Below are positions 63,879-64,000 of a stretch of DNA of 64,000 nucleotides, piece by piece. Position 1 is the stretch's first letter; every line of letters starts with the position of its first letter. This DNA comes from Streptomyces sp. HUAS ZL42 (GTDB taxonomy: Bacteria > Actinomycetota > Actinomycetes > Streptomycetales > Streptomycetaceae): positions 4,030,001-4,094,000 of the forward strand of contig NZ_CP160403.1 of assembly GCF_040782645.1 (NCBI RefSeq). The letters are read 5' to 3'. The notes beneath the pieces were generated by a model. That model was not told where the DNA came from. It saw only the letters and a list, made by a program, of their open reading frames with translations, and did no database searches. Position numbers and translations under genes: made by a program.

Positions 63879-64000
63879 TCAGGCCGCGAGCACCGTCAGG
63901 TCGACCGACGCCCAGCGCTCCCCGAGCCCCGACACGGTCACGTGCCGCACTTCGTCGGTCGTGTCTCCCACGGCCCGGTGGATGACGACCTGCAGCCGCT
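63879..64000 (-). CDS. tsaE: C-terminal end of a protein, probably TsaE (5' part outside window)
   Basis: Forty codons ending RLQVVIHRAVGDTTDEVRH, then VTVSGLGERWASVDLTVLAA, stop TGA (63879-63881). The beta-strand pattern (RL.V.IHR...R.VTV.G.G.RW) matches the C-terminus of the TsaE ATPase, which is expected here because tsaE lies beside tsaB in actinobacteria. No P-loop is in the visible part, so the call rests on the tail and context. Confidence 0.5.
   Translation of the reverse strand, partial: RLQVVIHRAVGDTTDEVRHVTVSGLGERWASVDLTVLAA

Overview
The window is a 64 kb piece of a Streptomyces (or very close relative) chromosome. The evidence is very high GC, frequent GTG starts with purine-rich ribosome binding sites, a bldM/whiD pair, a LAxTG sortase substrate, and many overlapping stop/start codons. 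It is mostly core-type sequence; I see no integrated phage, plasmid, CRISPR array, rRNA or tRNA gene. The backbone order (guaA, choD-like GMC oxidoreductase, guaB3, guaB, sigD, a whiB-type gene, groEL/groES, tsaD, rimI, tsaB) parallels the Mycobacterium tuberculosis Rv3396c to Rv3421c block, so this is an old actinobacterial neighbourhood with Streptomyces-specific insertions.

Layout. 1-9.6 kb: the end of a secreted NlpC/P60 peptidase, a PspC/LiaF-type envelope-stress two-component set, a DoxX protein, a large membrane protein, a DUF4429/SHOCT protein, a class II aldolase-like enzyme and a PNPOx-fold protein. 9.6-12 kb: guaA, then divergently a chorismate mutase gene with a short upstream peptide rich in Phe, Tyr and Trp and a strong GC hairpin, which looks like an attenuator. 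12-18.3 kb: a membrane protein, a sortase-anchored Ser/Ala-rich surface protein, a GMC oxidoreductase and a succinate-semialdehyde dehydrogenase-like enzyme. 18.4-32.4 kb: six paralogous membrane Ser/Thr kinases on the minus strand, one of them a clear pseudokinase, with a family 2 glycosyltransferase set among them. 32.6-37 kb: a serine hydrolase, glpD and a nucleotide-sugar-dehydrogenase homologue lacking its catalytic Cys. 37.4-42.7 kb: guaB3, guaB, sigD, bldM (with a near-perfect sigma-BldN promoter) and whiD. 42.7-46.3 kb: LysR regulator, a frameshifted MOSC gene, an SDR, a 204-bp inverted-repeat element and a SnoaL-type protein. 46.3-48.6 kb: groES-groEL1 with two CIRCE operators. 48.7-52.4 kb: two translationally coupled NodB-type deacetylase lipoproteins, a THUMP-like methyltransferase and a 650-bp degenerate tandem-repeat field. 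52.4-60.3 kb: an ECF42-type sigma factor with its DGPF partner, an LCP wall ligase, and a small xylan-use cluster (GH10-CBM2 xylanase, LacI regulator, GH3 enzyme) with CGAAA/TTTCG-type operators. 60.3-64 kb: tsaB-rimI-tsaD with a coupled small gene, an L,D-transpeptidase-like protein without its catalytic Cys, a small gene, and the probable end of tsaE.

How it works together. Much of the window concerns the cell envelope and development: wall peptidases and ligases, envelope-stress sensing, the kinase array, and BldM/WhiD. The rest is core metabolism and quality control: GMP synthesis (guaA, guaB), chorismate use, chaperonin, and t6A tRNA modification. A recurring oddity is homologues of enzymes that keep the fold but lose catalytic residues: a kinase, a nucleotide-sugar dehydrogenase and an L,D-transpeptidase.
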